From: Aphidius gifuensis
Lineage: Eukaryota; Arthropoda; Insecta; Hymenoptera; Braconidae
Direction of reading: 5' to 3'
Length of the DNA stretch: 64,000 bases
NCBI RefSeq assembly: GCF_014905175.1
Contig: NC_057788.1
Location: forward strand, 13,231,404-13,295,403
Shown here: positions 22,520-35,445 of the stretch, piece after piece
Layout: each line of letters opens with the position of its first letter
Position numbering within the stretch: position 1 is the first letter of the stretch
Position numbers and translations under genes: made by a program
The notes under the pieces: generated by a model
Seen by the model: the letters and a program-made list of their open reading frames with translations, nothing else
Told to the model about the DNA's origin: nothing
Database searches by the model: none

Positions 22520-24955
22520 TGACGAAAAATACGTATCATTTTCAAATTTTGTCTTGTATTTATCGTATGTTTTCCGTAGTAACGTACGAGTTTCCGAATA
22601 TCTAATTTCTATGGTCTTTTACTTTTTTTCTTAATTATTGCATGGGTCAGAGTCAAGAAATGTTAAGACCAGTGACTTAGAAAGAATCCCAGCATTTTTC
22701 AAGATAATTGACGCGATTTTTGTTTTTTTTACTGTCACCAATCTAGCCACTTGACAGGATTTTTAAGCTTCGTCCAGTCAATCTGTAAAACAGAAACTCT
22801 CTAATAACTAACTGTCTAAGAAAATTAAAGCTTCCAGAGAAGTTATATTAGGACCGGGGTATGGAATATGACAAAAAATGTCTAGTTCTAGACAATAAAC
22901 GTCGTTTATTCTTTGTTATTGTCGTATGTTGTCCATAGTGTTATGTCAAGAATATGCTCCTTGAACATAAGCAAATTATTGGTTGAATTATTATATTAAA
23001 AATATAATAACTCGACCGTCGTATCGGAATATGCTCCCTGATACTACTATATTCAAAGAAAACTTGTTAATTCCAGATTATGCACCTGGAATTAATTTAT
23101 TACTGCTTCGTTTTGATCCAGTCCTTTTCAGGTAAAGATCGGGTGAAGCTCGTACATTTATATGACTGTAGGGTTGTAGTTGAATAAAATATACCAATAC
23201 ATGTAACTTGAAATTATATTTATTGTAGAAAACAAATTGAAGTAACTGAAATTATTACTATGATCATTCAATACATGATCTTACATTAATCGAGATATTT
23301 TGAAAAGATGAAGATTAAGAATATTAAATTATTCTTACGTTGTTGATATACGAGCGCAGAATTAATTGGTTGGCGTGAGTTTGTAGGTCTATTGATCCTT
23401 ACTATTATTTTAAAATGGTATTTGATTTCTGTAGAAAACAACGATCTGAGGTCTGGACAAGACTAATTAATTAACACAAAAGAACCAGATTATATAGTCT
23501 CCCATCTCTCATTTCGGATTCTAATTTATTGATTTTTATTACCCAAAAATTCTCGTGACAACAATTATATATATAAAATTCTTAGAACAGCTATAAAGTA
23601 AATTCAACATTAGAATTTCAGTTTTACGACTTTTTTATGGGCGTCAAACTATCTGGATTCTCAGTAATTTAAATTGTATTGTATTGTCTAGTTGATCTTA
23701 AAGGTCGAGGACATCCATCGATGACTTCACCTTCGCGACGATAATAGAATTAATGCACGGCAGTTGCGTACGTGACCCAGGGGGAACACTAAACTGGTTC
23801 CTCTATCGGTATTGACACTTGACCTAATGTTTACGTATACCAACATGTTAAAATTTATACCTATATATTTATTTTCATATTATATACTTAATTGATATAA
23901 AAAAATTTTGTGAAGTTATAACAATAGTAACGTACGAATTTCCGAAACGTTAATTTTCCATAGTTTCTGAATTTTTCCTCAATTATTGCTCAGGTCAGGG
24001 TCAAGAAATGTAAAGACCAGTGACTTAGAACAAATCTCAGCATCTATAAAGCTAATTTACGTGATTCCTGTTTTTTCACTGTCACCAATCTAGCCACTTG
24101 ACAGGATCTTTAAGTTTCGTTCAGTGAAACTGTAAAACAGAAACTCTCTAATAACTAATGGTCTAAGAAACTTAATGCGTCCAAGCAAGTTATGTTTGGA
24201 TCTGTTGTATGAAATATAAAAAAAAATACTAGTTCTAGTCAACGAACGTCGTGTATTCTTTGTTTTCATCGTATGTTTTCCATAGTAACGTACGAATTTC
24301 CGAAACGTTAATTTTCCATAGTTCCTAAATTTTTTCTCAATTATTGCTCAGGTCGGGGTCAAAAAATGTTGAGACCTGACTTAGAAAGAATCTGAAGCTA
24401 ATTTACGTGATTTCTGTTTTTTCACTGTCACTAATCTAGCCACTTGACAAGATTTTTAAGTTTCGTCGAGTCAAACTGTAAAACAGAAACTCCCTAATAA
24501 CTGACGGTCTAAGAACCTCAATGCTTCTAAGCAAATTATGTTTGGATCTGTTGTATGAATGATGAAAGAAAACATCCAGTTCTAGTCAACGAACGTCCGG
24601 TATTCGTTGTTTTTGTCGTATGTTTTCCATAGTAACGTACGAATTTCCGAAACGTTAATTTTTCATAGTTTCTGATTTTTTTTCTCAATTATTGCTCCGG
24701 TCAGGGTCAAGAAATGTTAAGACCTGACTTAGAAAGAATCTCAGCAGTTTTTAAGCTAATTTACGTGATTTTTGTTTTTTCACTGTCACCAATCTAGCCA
24801 CTTGACAGGATTTTTAAGTTTCGTTCAGTCAAACTGTGAAACAGAAACTCCCTAATAACTAACGGTCTGAGAAACTCAATGCTTCTAGAGAAGTTTTATT
24901 AGGATCGGGGTATGGACTATGACAGAACATGTCTAGTTCTAGTCAATAAACGTCG
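22520..24955. repeat. Four-copy 345-bp satellite array, split by a solo LTR
   Basis: Units start near 22560, 23930, 24275 and 24620. Each has CGTATGTTTTCCATAGTAACG, a CTCAATTATTGCTC block, CACTGTCACCAATCTAGCCA, TTTTTAAGTTTCGT and CTAATAACTAACGGTCT. Copies are roughly 85-95% alike by eye. The first copy is separated from the rest by the solo LTR at 22939-23923. Confidence 0.9.
22939..23923. mobile_element. Solo LTR, 985 bp, with 4-bp target duplication ATAG
   Basis: Begins TGTTATGTCAAG and ends AGTTATAACA (TG...CA, inverted TGTTAT/ATAACA). ATAG flanks both sides (22935-22938, 23924-23927). Removing the LTR plus one ATAG gives CCATAGTAACG, exactly the sequence of the sister satellite copies, which proves the insertion. 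A TATATATAAAA near 23567 may be a promoter. No internal region, so the element was lost by LTR-LTR recombination. Confidence 0.92.
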
Positions 24956-25060
24956 TCCTGTGGTCTAGTGATCAAGGCGTTTGCCCGGAAAGCAAAAGAC
25001 CCGGGTTCGATTTCTGGCGGGGGAACTTCGTTATTTTTTCTAAGTTTCTTGTTTTTTTTT
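24952..25060 (+). repeat. tRNA-derived SINE remnant / tRNA pseudogene
   Basis: A-box-like TGGTCTAGTGATCAAGG and B-box GGGTTCGATTTC are correctly spaced. The anticodon arm is TTTGC-CCGGAAA-GCAAA, with C at the position that is normally U33, and the acceptor pairs only with G:U wobbles. It is followed by unrelated sequence and a T-run, and is inserted where the satellite unit would continue. I therefore call a SINE remnant, not a working tRNA. Confidence 0.6.
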
Positions 25061-25133
25061 ATTTATATATATATATTGATTAATTAATTATATCTAAACA
25101 TAATTATTTTTCAGTCTTTTGTTGAATATGTAT

Positions 25134-26284
25134 TGTAACTGATTTGTCCACCGATAAAGTAGAAGCCTCACTTACTATGGGATCAACGAGAATTTCTCAC
25201 CATCCTCCTCTCTTACCGCCAGGAGGGAGCCAGCTGGTATATAACGGCAACCAACGGACCGTGGGGTAGTTTCGGGAGCAATGGCCGCCGACGGCCATTT
25301 CGGTAGCGACTAGTTCAGTAAGAATTGGTAGAGGGAGCGTAATAACCTCACCCCGCGGCGGCGGTTATTACCGTGATCATTAACTTTGGTTTAACTCACT
25401 CGCACAACCTAAGTCAATACGAGAACGAGGATATTCGTACCTCACCGGCTTTACCAAATATCCTCCTATTGCCTACTCACTCTAGTGCATCAAGTAGTCG
25501 AACATAAAGTCCATCCGCAGCCACGCTGGTCTTACGCCGGACCACTCTATGCATTTGGCTACTCGATTATAGGTTACCCTGACAGTAAGTAACCACACTA
25601 GAGCGAGAGAGCGAGTGATATACAACGTCCTACCTATACAGCGTAGCGACATCGTAAATCACCCCGAGAGCATGCACCACGCATCGGGAGCTTGGTTGGA
25701 CTCATCAGTGACATCAACTAGTTCCAGCCTAGGACCCAGTCGACGTCATCGTCTAAGTCGGCTAACTCCACCAAGGAGTCATGCCAGCTTCACCAATGAT
25801 ATCAACTAGTTCCTCCATAGGAGCATGTCGACATCACCAAGTCACCAGCCAACTCCACCATGGAGTCGGCTAGCTTCATCGGAAGCCAACAACGGACTGT
25901 CACCAGTCCCGGTGCCATCAGCCAGCTCCGAGAGCCGGCCGACGACTGGCAGTGAGATGCCAGCGATCACCAGTTTTATGGACTCTCTATCCCCACTCCC
26001 GTTTGACCCACTCCATACGACCATCTGTGCGCACACCTCGATGCGACTCTCCGGTGGGAGTGTCGAAGTAGGGGATACGAATCTGTCGTAGCCAGGGCAG
26101 GAATCCGGATTATCCACTCGTGGTGGATGTCTACCAAGTCAACACTGAATTCAGGCGAAAATGGATGTCACTACCGAGGCCACTCACAAACCGGTGGTAT
26201 TAATTAGCGTCTTAGTCGATAAAACCCCTCAGACCAGACCTCTAATTATTTTTGGGAGCGCGACATCTGCCAAATCTCGTTACA
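25134..26284. mobile_element. Second solo LTR, 1151 bp, target duplication GTAT
   Basis: Starts TGTAACTGATTTG and ends TCTCGTTACA (TGTAAC/GTTACA inverted ends). GTAT flanks both sides (25130-25133, 26285-26288). GC content is clearly above the surroundings. A TATATAA near 25219 could be the LTR promoter. Open frames inside (25615-26091) are not supported as genes. Probably Ty3/gypsy type from the 4-bp duplication. Confidence 0.88.
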
Positions 26285-26410
26285 GTATATATATATATGT
26301 ATTTATACATACATCAAAACTCATATTTGGAAATAGTTCCTTCATATTTAAATCATCTGTATCATTCGATGGATATTCCGAGAATAAGTTTTTTCTAATT
26401 TCTTTATTTT

Positions 26411-26672
26411 TCATGTGATTAGCTTCATTTCATCATCGTCATCATCACCAAGTAAAGCTGATATAAATATCATATCATCATCATCGTACTCATCAAAAGC
26501 TTCTGCTGTTTTGAATTTATTATCACCATCACCATCTGCATCGATATTACTTAATATTTCTCGATTGTAGGTTTCGATGATCTCTTTTTCTACCTTTTTG
26601 ACTGTTTTATTCCAAAACTCTGGTGTCACTATTTTCAGAGCTTCATCTCATGCTTTTTCTGTCGCATGGTCA
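26411..26672 (-). pseudogene. C-terminal transposase-like fragment, unrecognised family
   Basis: The minus strand reads DEALKIVTPEFWNKTVKKVE, then KEIIETYNREILSNI, followed by an Asp/Glu-rich tail. A helical VTPEFW...H/E segment with an acidic tail resembles the C-terminus of some DDE transposases, but the match is loose. Confidence 0.25.
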
Positions 26673-28090
26673 GAGTTAAATATTATAAATAATATAAAAT
26701 TATTATTAAACATTTATTATTATCAAGGAAATATGATAAATTATTTTATCAAAGAATGAATAAATATAGATATTATCATTGGAGAAAATAACATATAAAT
26801 ATTGATGATCATGTTGAATTTCTTGATGATAATCATGATGATAATTGTGATGTAGCTGTGATTATATGAATGGTGTATACTTACGTAATATTATTACTGA
26901 TAAATGTAATTGCCAATCGATATTACAACAAATTGGGAAATTTATGTTGGCAATACAAAATGTTGCAAATTAATTGTCGATAAAAATTTTAATGATTAAA
27001 TTAATACACCATTGATATCTCGCATTTATCATAGTTTTGGTTGTCACATAACGTTTCTGCCAGTTATCTTCTTGGACCGCTTGTTACCGTCATTATACCT
27101 GGAATTTGTCCAATTCAATGAACAAAGCTAAAATCTAATAATCTAAGTATCCAAAAACGTGGTTAATAAAATAAGGGGTTTTCAAATCACCTTAGAACCG
27201 GAAAAAGGCATAACACAATCTCGTGCTCAGAACACAATTATACCTCGACAAAGATACAATTAAACAAATGAATAAAACAGGCGAAACAAGCAATCTAGAG
27301 GAAAGCCGCAGGGTCGCTCAGTATGTGGCTTTCGGTAGAAGGGCCGGATAAAGCTGTCAATAATTAAGTCGTAAAAAAAATATTAATAGATACCCCAAAA
27401 TAATAACAAAATACACAATTAAATCATTCCACTCCATATTTTTTTATAAACGTAACTATAAATCATCTACGTAACTCAAATATTCAAAAATACAAAATGA
27501 ACTAATCCATAATTATCTTAAAAATCCTAAACTAAAGAGGGCCACGTCCAACAACATATTAATTAATCAATAATTAATGACCCGACTAAAAATTTTTCTA
27601 GGGGCCTTATTGGGACCAAATTGGGTTGCTCCCTAATTGAGATTGGGTACCAACAGCTTTACCCAATGGTGACCCAACTCGTTGGTGTAACGGATGGCCT
27701 TCATTTGGTACCGAATTAGGGTAAGGATTGGTACCCAACTTTTTTTCCAAATATCAAAAACAAGTTTTATTAAATGTTTCTGAAAAATTACACACATTTT
27801 TTATGATAATGATTATATGAATAAATTTTATTTTACATAAATATTTTCTTTGTATTACACAGTAAAAAAAAAATGTTAAAAATTTGACATTTAAAAAAAT
27901 GTAAATTGTCTTGAAGAAAATATGCATATAAATATAATTATGTTTCAAATTATTTATTTCAATCTTTTCTTAATTCTAAAATTACAAACAATCACACAAA
28001 ATGATAGGTGTGATTAATCATCATTTAAATGAATAAAACAAAGAATAAAATGTATTACCTCCATGAGAAATAATAATATTGTGTAAAATA
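26673..28090. other. Non-coding stretch with GGTACC-rich decayed repeat
   Basis: No gene. Around 27590-27740 a block rich in TTGGGTACCAAC-type words follows GACCCGACTAAAAATTTTT and looks like a decayed repeat family. The rest is AT-rich. Confidence 0.35.
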
Positions 28091-28099
28091 TTACGTGCA

Positions 28100-29580
28100 C
28101 CTGCTTCAAACTCAGCTCAACATGTGCATTCATTTGTAATTGTTTTAGCTTTCATAATACCGAGATCCATATGATTTTTAATTAAAATATCACGATGCCA
28201 TGAATCTTTACTTTCGCTTATCCAAGTTGGTCCTCTTAATGCACTAACCGGTGTAACAACATTAGCATTAACTGGTATTATTGTTTTATGTATTATTTCT
28301 GGTGGTAATTTTGCTTTTAGATGACAACATGTAAAACCAAGAATATGATTAAGTGCTTTAATATCATCATATGAATCAGTACCATATGAATATAATTGCA
28401 TCGTAAACAGCATGTAATTTCAGATAACGTTCAATTATAAACAAGGTAGAATTCCGTCGTACTTCCATGTCCATTTTAAAACGTAAACACTCACCTTCTT
28501 TCAATCCTTTATCGATTTGTTTTTGTTTCAAAAAAGCTGATGCATTTGTGCTTTTTCTGATCTTCGAAGCAATTTTTCGTACCTTTGCAATTGTTTCTTT
28601 TATGACTTCTATGTGTTCTTCTTGTTGTTTTAGTATTTTGCTTTCTATTATATTCGCTTTGTTTGTATTGTTTTATTTCTATTACTGTCACCTTCTTTAT
28701 CATCTTCTTCAACAGTTTCTTTTGTTTTTTTTTTTTTTCTTATCTACAAATACGTCAGGAACAAGATGAGACAATGTATGGGCAAAGCAGGCAACCCATT
28801 TACATGATCTCAATACTTTTTCAATACAGGCTCTGATATTACTGGCACGATATACTTATTTTTTTCTTTTTTTTCAATTTCTAATTCATTAAGTACTCAA
28901 CCAAATTAACAGCTAAATGGTTTGTATCTATTGGGAAAACTCCAATGTTTACATTTGCCACTTTCGATGAACTAGTTAGATAATGCAAAGTGACACCCAA
29001 GTACGTTTGAGACTTTTTATCAGTTGAATCGTCACACGTAACACAGGAATAGTAAAGTAAGATGCAAAAAATTTAATTAATCGTCTAAAACCAGGTTTGT
29101 TGACAGTCATAATTGGCATTTTCACTATCATTGGTAAAATTTCGTTTGCCACATTAGCAGCAAAAGATCCTCCATCTAATAAATAAAATAAAAGTATTCA
29201 ATTCACATAAATCATCAAGAAAAAAGTTCAGGTTCAGCACTGTATGATTTTGACCTTTGTACGAATTGATTTTTTCAACTAAAGTATCGAAAGTTCTACT
29301 TTTACCCTGAAATGAAATAATTTCATTTATATATTTCAATAAGTATTGTATATCAGCTGTTAATAATAAATCACTGACCTTAGATTTTGATACTTTTTTT
29401 TTATCATTTGAAAAGGATAATTTTTGTTGATGTTTACATTTCAAGTAGTTCATCAGATTCGTTGAGTTGCCAAAATAGTTATATGACTTACTACAATAAT
29501 TACATGTTGCAAATATCATGTTCTTTTTGTCAATTGTGAAATAATTCCAAATTAAACTTCCTCTGACACTTTTCAGCCTA
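28100..29580 (-). pseudogene. hAT-family (BED-finger) transposase relic
   Basis: From 29560 downward: SLIWNYFTIDKKN leading to a BED-type zinc finger CNYCSKSYNYFGNSTNLMNY with distal Cys/His (29519-29430), then a linker ORF to 29154, then in other frames FRRLIKFFASYFTIP, LGVTLHYLTSSSKVANVNI (about 29130-28940), a Lys-rich disrupted stretch, RRNSTLFIIERYLKLHAVYD near 28455-28400, and DIKALNHILGFTCCHLKAKL (28360-28300). Order and motifs fit ZBED/hAT transposases. Stops and frameshifts throughout. Confidence 0.65.
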
Positions 29581-29879
29581 CAAAATAAAGGTATTTGAGA
29601 TTAATTAAATTATTAAATTAACTGGATATAACATTAAAAAGAGAAGAACTTAACAGAATTTGATAATACATATAAACATAAACAATAAATAAAAAATATG
29701 GTCAAGTGCTCCAAGTTGCACCCTAAGTGTTCCGTAGGATTTTTTTTTAAATTTTTTTCTAACGTTCGATTTCTGTTGTAATTTTAATTTTGAAATAAAT
29801 GACTTTACGATTAGGCCTTGTGAGAAAATAGAAATATAATATTTAATAAGGACCAAATAGTAAGAAAAAATATGATCAT

Positions 29880-30800
29880 TGTTTTTGGGAAAAAAAAAAC
29901 ATAAATTTGGTTCAACATCGTCTAATTCGGTTCAGCGATTTAAAAAATATCTCAAAAAAAACAAAACGAGACACTACATATCGTTGAATAAAAAAAAATG
30001 AAGAACTGAAAAATTAAAAAAAATTATCGTAAAGCCTACACATGAAGCGTTGTCGATTAGAACATTGCAGGAATTGACTGGTTGATATTTACAATTGGGC
30101 CCTGTTAGAAAATGGCAAAATTCAATCTTTTAAGGCCCAAAAACTAAAAATAAATATGATGATTGTTTTTGGGAAAAAACAAAAAACATAAATTTTATTT
30201 AACATCGTCCGATTCGATTTGATAGTTCGGAAAATATCTTGCAAAAACAAATTCTGACACTACATTTTGTTGGATGAAAAAAAATCTAAAAGGCCGAAAA
30301 ATTAAAAAATATCGTAAAGTCTACAGATGAAGCATCGTCGATTGGGGCCTTGTCGGAATTAATCGATCAATATTTGCAATTGGTCCCTGTCAAGAAATGG
30401 CAATATTAATATAATAAGGCTCAAAAATCGAAAATAAATATGAAGATTGTTTTTCGGAAAAAAAAGACATGAATTTCATTTAATATCGTCCAATTCGGTT
30501 CGATAGTTCAAAAAATATCTTGCAAAAACAAATTCTGACACTACATTTTGTTGAATAAAAAAGAAAATAATAAATTAATAAAAAAATAAATTACAGGGCC
30601 AAAAAATTTTTAAAAAAATTTCGTAAAGTCTACAAATGAAGCGTCGTCGATTTGAACATTGCATGAATTCATCGGTTACTATTTACAATTGGGCCCTGTG
30701 AACAAATGGGAATATTAAATCTAATAAGGCACAAAGAAAAAACAGATATGATGATTGCTTTCTGAAAAAAAAATTGAACATAATGGGCATCGTAAAAGCC
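29880..30800. repeat. Tandem array of four about 300-bp units
   Basis: Units begin near 29880, 30165, 30440 and 30750, each with ATGATTGTTTTTGGGAAAA, CATCGTCCAATTCGGTTCGA, ACACTACATTTTGTTGAATA, TCGTAAAGTCTACAGATGAA and ACAATTGGGCCCTGT. Divergence is modest. No ORF. Confidence 0.8.
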
Positions 30801-31654
30801 AATTCGATCCAGAACTTTTATTTTTATCGCGAAATAACAAAAAGTCACACGAAAAGTTCCTACGGAACACTAAAAAGAAATAAATTTAATTATATGTAGT
30901 TAATTGTTTATTGACCCTTGTCGAAATTGAGATAATATTAAATTATCTGTTTTATTATTACGACTTTTTTTTGCATTTTTATCACTGACAGGCCTTGCTG
31001 TATCTCCTGGTGATATCTCCAAAAATAGACCCAAACTACTAGCTGGTATTTTTTTATATTTTCAGGGGTAACGATCCGGCTAGGGCCGTATTAAATTTTA
31101 TCTGTTAAATGATTTTTGAACGTAACAATACAATAATAGTACATTTTTTCTTATTTTTCTTAAAATCAATTTTTTGTTTAAATTAAGTACAGTTGAGGCA
31201 ATCTATCACTTTTGTTAGAATCAACGGAATAACTTTAAACTAGGCTCAAAAAACGTGGTTTTTGATACTCTATCGCCCCTCAAAGGGTTTATCTTGATTC
31301 CAATAGTCAATTTTTTTTCAAAAATATTTCAAAAATTCTATTTTTTATAAATTTATGAAAACTATAATTTTTTTTGAAAAAAGTTTGAAGAAAAAGTTGT
31401 AGGGTTTTACCACACATGCTTTTTAAGTCTCATACAAAGTATCTATGACGATTTTGTCGAAAGTTAGAGCGTTTTCCAAAAATTACTCGAAAACTAGGCA
31501 AGCAATAACTTTTGATAAAATTGTAATAGAAACTTCGTATTAGGCTTAAACAACGCATCTTCTGAAACTCCATCGCCCCTCATGAGAAAGGGCATTATGT
31601 TTTCAGTCATTTTTTTTTTTTGAAGAAAAACTAAATTTGAAAAAAAAAAAAATG

Positions 31655-32305
31655 ATGAGACAGTTGCTGAAGCAACTGTGCCTGCCTTGCGGGGAGAACT
31701 TTAATTCCTTTTTTAATAAATTGAAATTCGTGACTCCAAATTTATTTCATTCTCCATCGTTACAATGATTATTGTTACAACTAAAATTTATTTAATTTTC
31801 ATTCATTTTGCTTGTTTCTTCTAATGGGTCATTTTCATATCCGGAATCGCTTGCTTCTAACTTTTTAAATTCTCTGTTTTCACTCGTTTTGTTGTAGCAT
31901 GATTTTAGTCTGTCAATGTCAAATATTCGTTTAGGAAATTGTCAAATTCGATTTTATTTATTTCATTCACTTTTTTCCCTCGATTGAATCAGGATTTAAC
32001 GTTTTATTTGTTGTTGAAGTCATCGTTATATTTTTTTTTTTGCTAAAATAATTTTACCTACAAATGAATTAATTGGTAGATGTATGATTTCTTGTATTTT
32101 TTTTAACTCGAAATTAATTTTTGGTATATTTTTATTTTTCTCATCGTCTTCTTATTTTATATAAGCTTCTACTGGTATCATTATTTCTTTATTATTTATT
32201 GATGGGAATTGTTCATTAACTTTCTTCACTAATCCTCTAGTGATCAAATATATTTTGTTTGACTTGAATGTTTAATAATTTATTATGTAAATAATTTTTT
32301 TTTTT
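31655..32305 (-). mobile_element. Copy 1 of an unrecognised element (see 39196-40190)
   Basis: Reverse complement closely matches 39196-40190, including the hairpin GTTGCTGAAGCAAC, a GCGGGGAGAA word, the frame end DPLEETSKMNEN, and INNKEIMIPVEAYIK upstream. It carries extra stops and lacks part of the middle present in the other copy. Family unknown. Confidence 0.7.
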
Positions 32306-32761
32306 TTAATTTTTTTGTTTTATACATTTTATTGATAACGGTACGTAACGGGGGGGGGGGGGGAAGAAGAAAAGCGAAAACTATAGGAAATTAAAATTCC
32401 CTAAAAAAAAATCGAATTTTTTTAATTTTTTATAAAAAATACGATTCATTGATCAAAATTCTCTCAAAAAGGCGATAGATTTTCCGAGTACGCATGTTTT
32501 AAGCTCAATATGAAGTTTCTAACACCATTCTATCACGAGTTATTGTTTGCCTAAAATATGAAAGCGGCCCAAGCTATAACTCAAAATAGAGTAGTCACAA
32601 AGATTTCATATTAGGTTTGAAATAATCGTTTTTCAAAATTCTATAACTTTTTCGAATAAATTTTTTCCGCACGAATAATACTTTTCGTGAAAAAATAAAA
32701 AAAATAAAAAAAAATCTTACGGAACACTTAGGGTGCAACTTGGAGCACTTGACTATATTTT

Positions 32762-34580
32762 TTGTTTTTTATTTACTTTTGCTATCTTTAGAATTGGTAT
32801 TATTTTTTTTTATATGAATTTTTTGGTTAGTATTTTTTTTTTTGATTTTATTTCACTATTACACATATTCCAAAATCTTGAAGGTATTTTCCATCAGGTA
32901 TAATGCTTTTTTCATTGAGGATAATACTTTTTTCTCCGGATATAATAATTTTTTTTAGGGATAATATTTTTTTTAAAACTATTTTTCACTAGCACTTGTT
33001 TTTTCATATTATTTATTTGTCGCGATAATCTTGGATATTTTTTGATTTCTGGTAAACTGTGAGATCGTTCATTAAATAATATATTTTCGATTTATCGGAC
33101 TCCCTGGGTTTTTATGGTAATGTTTGAAAATAAATTTATCCCTAATCTTGCCGGAGTTCACTTCATAAATCAATTTTTTTCATTCACACAATGAAGTTGG
33201 GTGTGAAATATCGTAGCCGGATTATCTATTAGACAATCAATATTGCCCTGTAAAATAATCCAACTAGATATGTATTTTAATTAACCCTGTTTATCCTGCC
33301 CAGTGAAGGAACATTAGAAAGGTAGGGGATAATAATTACGTAATGTAGGGAGGAGTAAAAAGGAACCTGAAAAGTACGCGAGAATAGTACACAAATTAAA
33401 CACAAATAATTTATAAGAACTTGAGTCAAACACAAAACATATAATGTTAAATAAAATGGTAAATTTATTATGAAAATACCACAAGTTTACCAATAGTATT
33501 GATGTCGAGTATAACATATTTAGATTTGGACCGATGTGGACCTTGAGATAATTGACGCACTTGTGTAACACTGAATTTACAATAAAAATTATAACGAAGT
33601 TCACTTTTACATTTGTCTGGTTTAATAATTACATAAAACGCTTTACTATACTTTACAGGTCGTAGTTAAGACCAAATTCATGACCACGAGGTCGTTGATT
33701 GTTATATTTAAAATGACTAAATATTTTTAACAAGCAAATTCTTGCTTAAATCGGCCAACTATAATTTACTTTATTCAATATTTATTTGATTAAATAATTT
33801 AACACAAAAAGTATGCACTTGAATTTAATTTAAAAGAACAAGACAACTTAGACCTTGCGGTCTGAATTTATCACCAGTTATATCCAGTATGATTTTAATG
33901 AGTTTAAATTAATCATTTGCGTAACCAAATATTACGTAAAGATTATTAAAAATATTAAAGCAAAATAAATCAATGAAATATTGGATAAATGTAACTTACA
34001 GTTTTCGGCTGGTGGCTCTTAAAATTATTCTAAGACTTTGTAAAACACTTATTAAAGCAGTTAAAATAGTTAGAGCTGGTAGTCACAGGATCAGAGATCC
34101 CAGTGAACTGATCGATATCCTGGGTCAATGGCACAAGCTGACCGTAGGGTAGGTCGGGAATATTCGGGGATGCTCGGGGATGCGTTTGCTCCCTTAAATG
34201 TTACCCTTATAATTCATAAGATGGAGCTAGGGGTATCCAATTGGACCCTGAATATATAATTTTATAAAATACAATTTATCTAAAATAAAAAAAGTTCGGC
34301 GCTTACCGCAGGACATTACAGGTGCTTATATAATTACTGGCTCCACTCAATTTCTCCGACCCAGCTTAGTGTTATCCTTTTATTCAACCCATTGACGGGT
34401 TTCTTTTTGAACACACGCTTTATTTTTATTTTCACGACAATATTTTTGCCTACATGAGCCCCTTGACACTCAAATGGGAGCTAGTGAACTCGTTTGGGTG
34501 GGTGGGTGACAAAATCTACGCTGGGACAAAATCTACCATACAAAATATAAAGTAGCGTCTCTACAATATTGAGATTCATC
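32762..34580. other. AT-rich stretch without recognised gene
   Basis: A moderately GC-richer section (34080-34200, 34300-34510) may be an old repeat. A TG...CA interval here failed the flanking-duplication test. A 14-G run lies at 32350, inside the preceding element. Confidence 0.35.
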
Positions 34581-34584
34581 ATGG

Positions 34585-34990
34585 CTTTAGTGATTTTTGT
34601 GGTTTTGTAAATGCTATATTATCGATTAAGTTTTAAGCCTTTTTGACACTGGCAAATAATATTTCAGTTTCAGACTGTATTTTAGAGGTGATTTTTGTGA
34701 TTTTGCATTTTTAACAATGAGGTCGCCCATCTTTCCTTCAGCTATCTGTTACATATTTGTATATTAATGTTCTATATATAATAGTTGTGATTTTTGTGAT
34801 TTTCAGAAATAAAATTTTTGAATACAATCTATTAATTCAACTGCATATTATTATTAGAACATGTGATTTTTGTGATTTTTTTGTTTTTTTAAATGACAAT
34901 TCAAATAGTACATATTTATTACTTAAAAATTGAAAAAAAATAGTTGGTCTATGGTGGTTTTCGTTACTTATGTGATTTTTTTAATTTTAA
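34585..34990. repeat. Dispersed GTGATTTTTGTGATTTT motif, five copies
   Basis: The motif recurs near 34588, 34690, 34787, 34861 and 34971 at roughly 75-110 bp spacing with unrelated AT-rich sequence between, consistent with a degenerate tandem repeat. Confidence 0.55.
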
Positions 34991-35440
34991 TAAAAATTAT
35001 GCAATTTTTTGAATAAAATTCGATCAAATGATTTTTTTTTAATTTTTTACCTCGTACAGTTGAAAAAAAGAAACAAAATAGAACAGGGTACATCAATTGT
35101 TTTGAGTGAATTTATTTAAATTAAAACTACTTATCAATTACAGTTTTTTTTTTTTTTCAACTTCACGTTATTTATTTTAATTTTAATTCCATATTAATCA
35201 TTATTAATATATTTTTTCCCACACACAATTTTAGATATAAAATATAATCTAACATTTTTATATTAAAAAAAGTAATACAAGTTAAGTTTATGAACTTATC
35301 AATAATATAAGTTAGATCTTATATCAACCTGTAATGTTTTATTTAAATACATTGTAAACATATATTATTTTCGAGGCTGAACGCATGCATCGAAAATCGA
35401 GGTTTTGATACATGAATAGCAAAAATAATAGTTATATTAT
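34991..35440. other. AT-rich stretch without recognised gene
   Basis: Poly-T runs and short repeats only. Confidence 0.4.
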
Positions 35441-35445
35441 TATAG

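Larger units (their letters stand above)
29695..32761. mobile_element. 3.07-kb element with about 50-bp terminal inverted repeats
   Basis: Left end reads GGTCAAGTGCTCCAAGTTGC then ACCCTAAGTGTTCCGTAGGA; the right end is its inverse with two substitutions (…TCTTACGGAACACTTAGGG). A further inverse copy of the inner motif, TCCTACGGAACACT, lies at about 30857, suggesting a smaller nested element (29728-30870). Holds the tandem block listed next and a copy of another element (31660-32305). No transposase recognised, target duplication unclear. Confidence 0.75.

Noticed and set aside
22520..24955. CRISPR-like spaced repeats
   Set aside because: Units are 345-bp direct satellite repeats without unique short spacers, and the window is eukaryotic.
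24952..25025. Functional tRNA gene
   Set aside because: C at the U33 position, anticodon GGA without the long variable arm of tRNA-Ser, weak acceptor pairing and SINE-like tail.
25615..26091. Two Pro/Ser-rich ORFs as gag-like genes
   Set aside because: They lie wholly inside a solo LTR with defined ends and target duplication.
33564..34320. TG...CA interval as a third solo LTR
   Set aside because: Flanking bases (CTTG and GGTG) do not form a target duplication.
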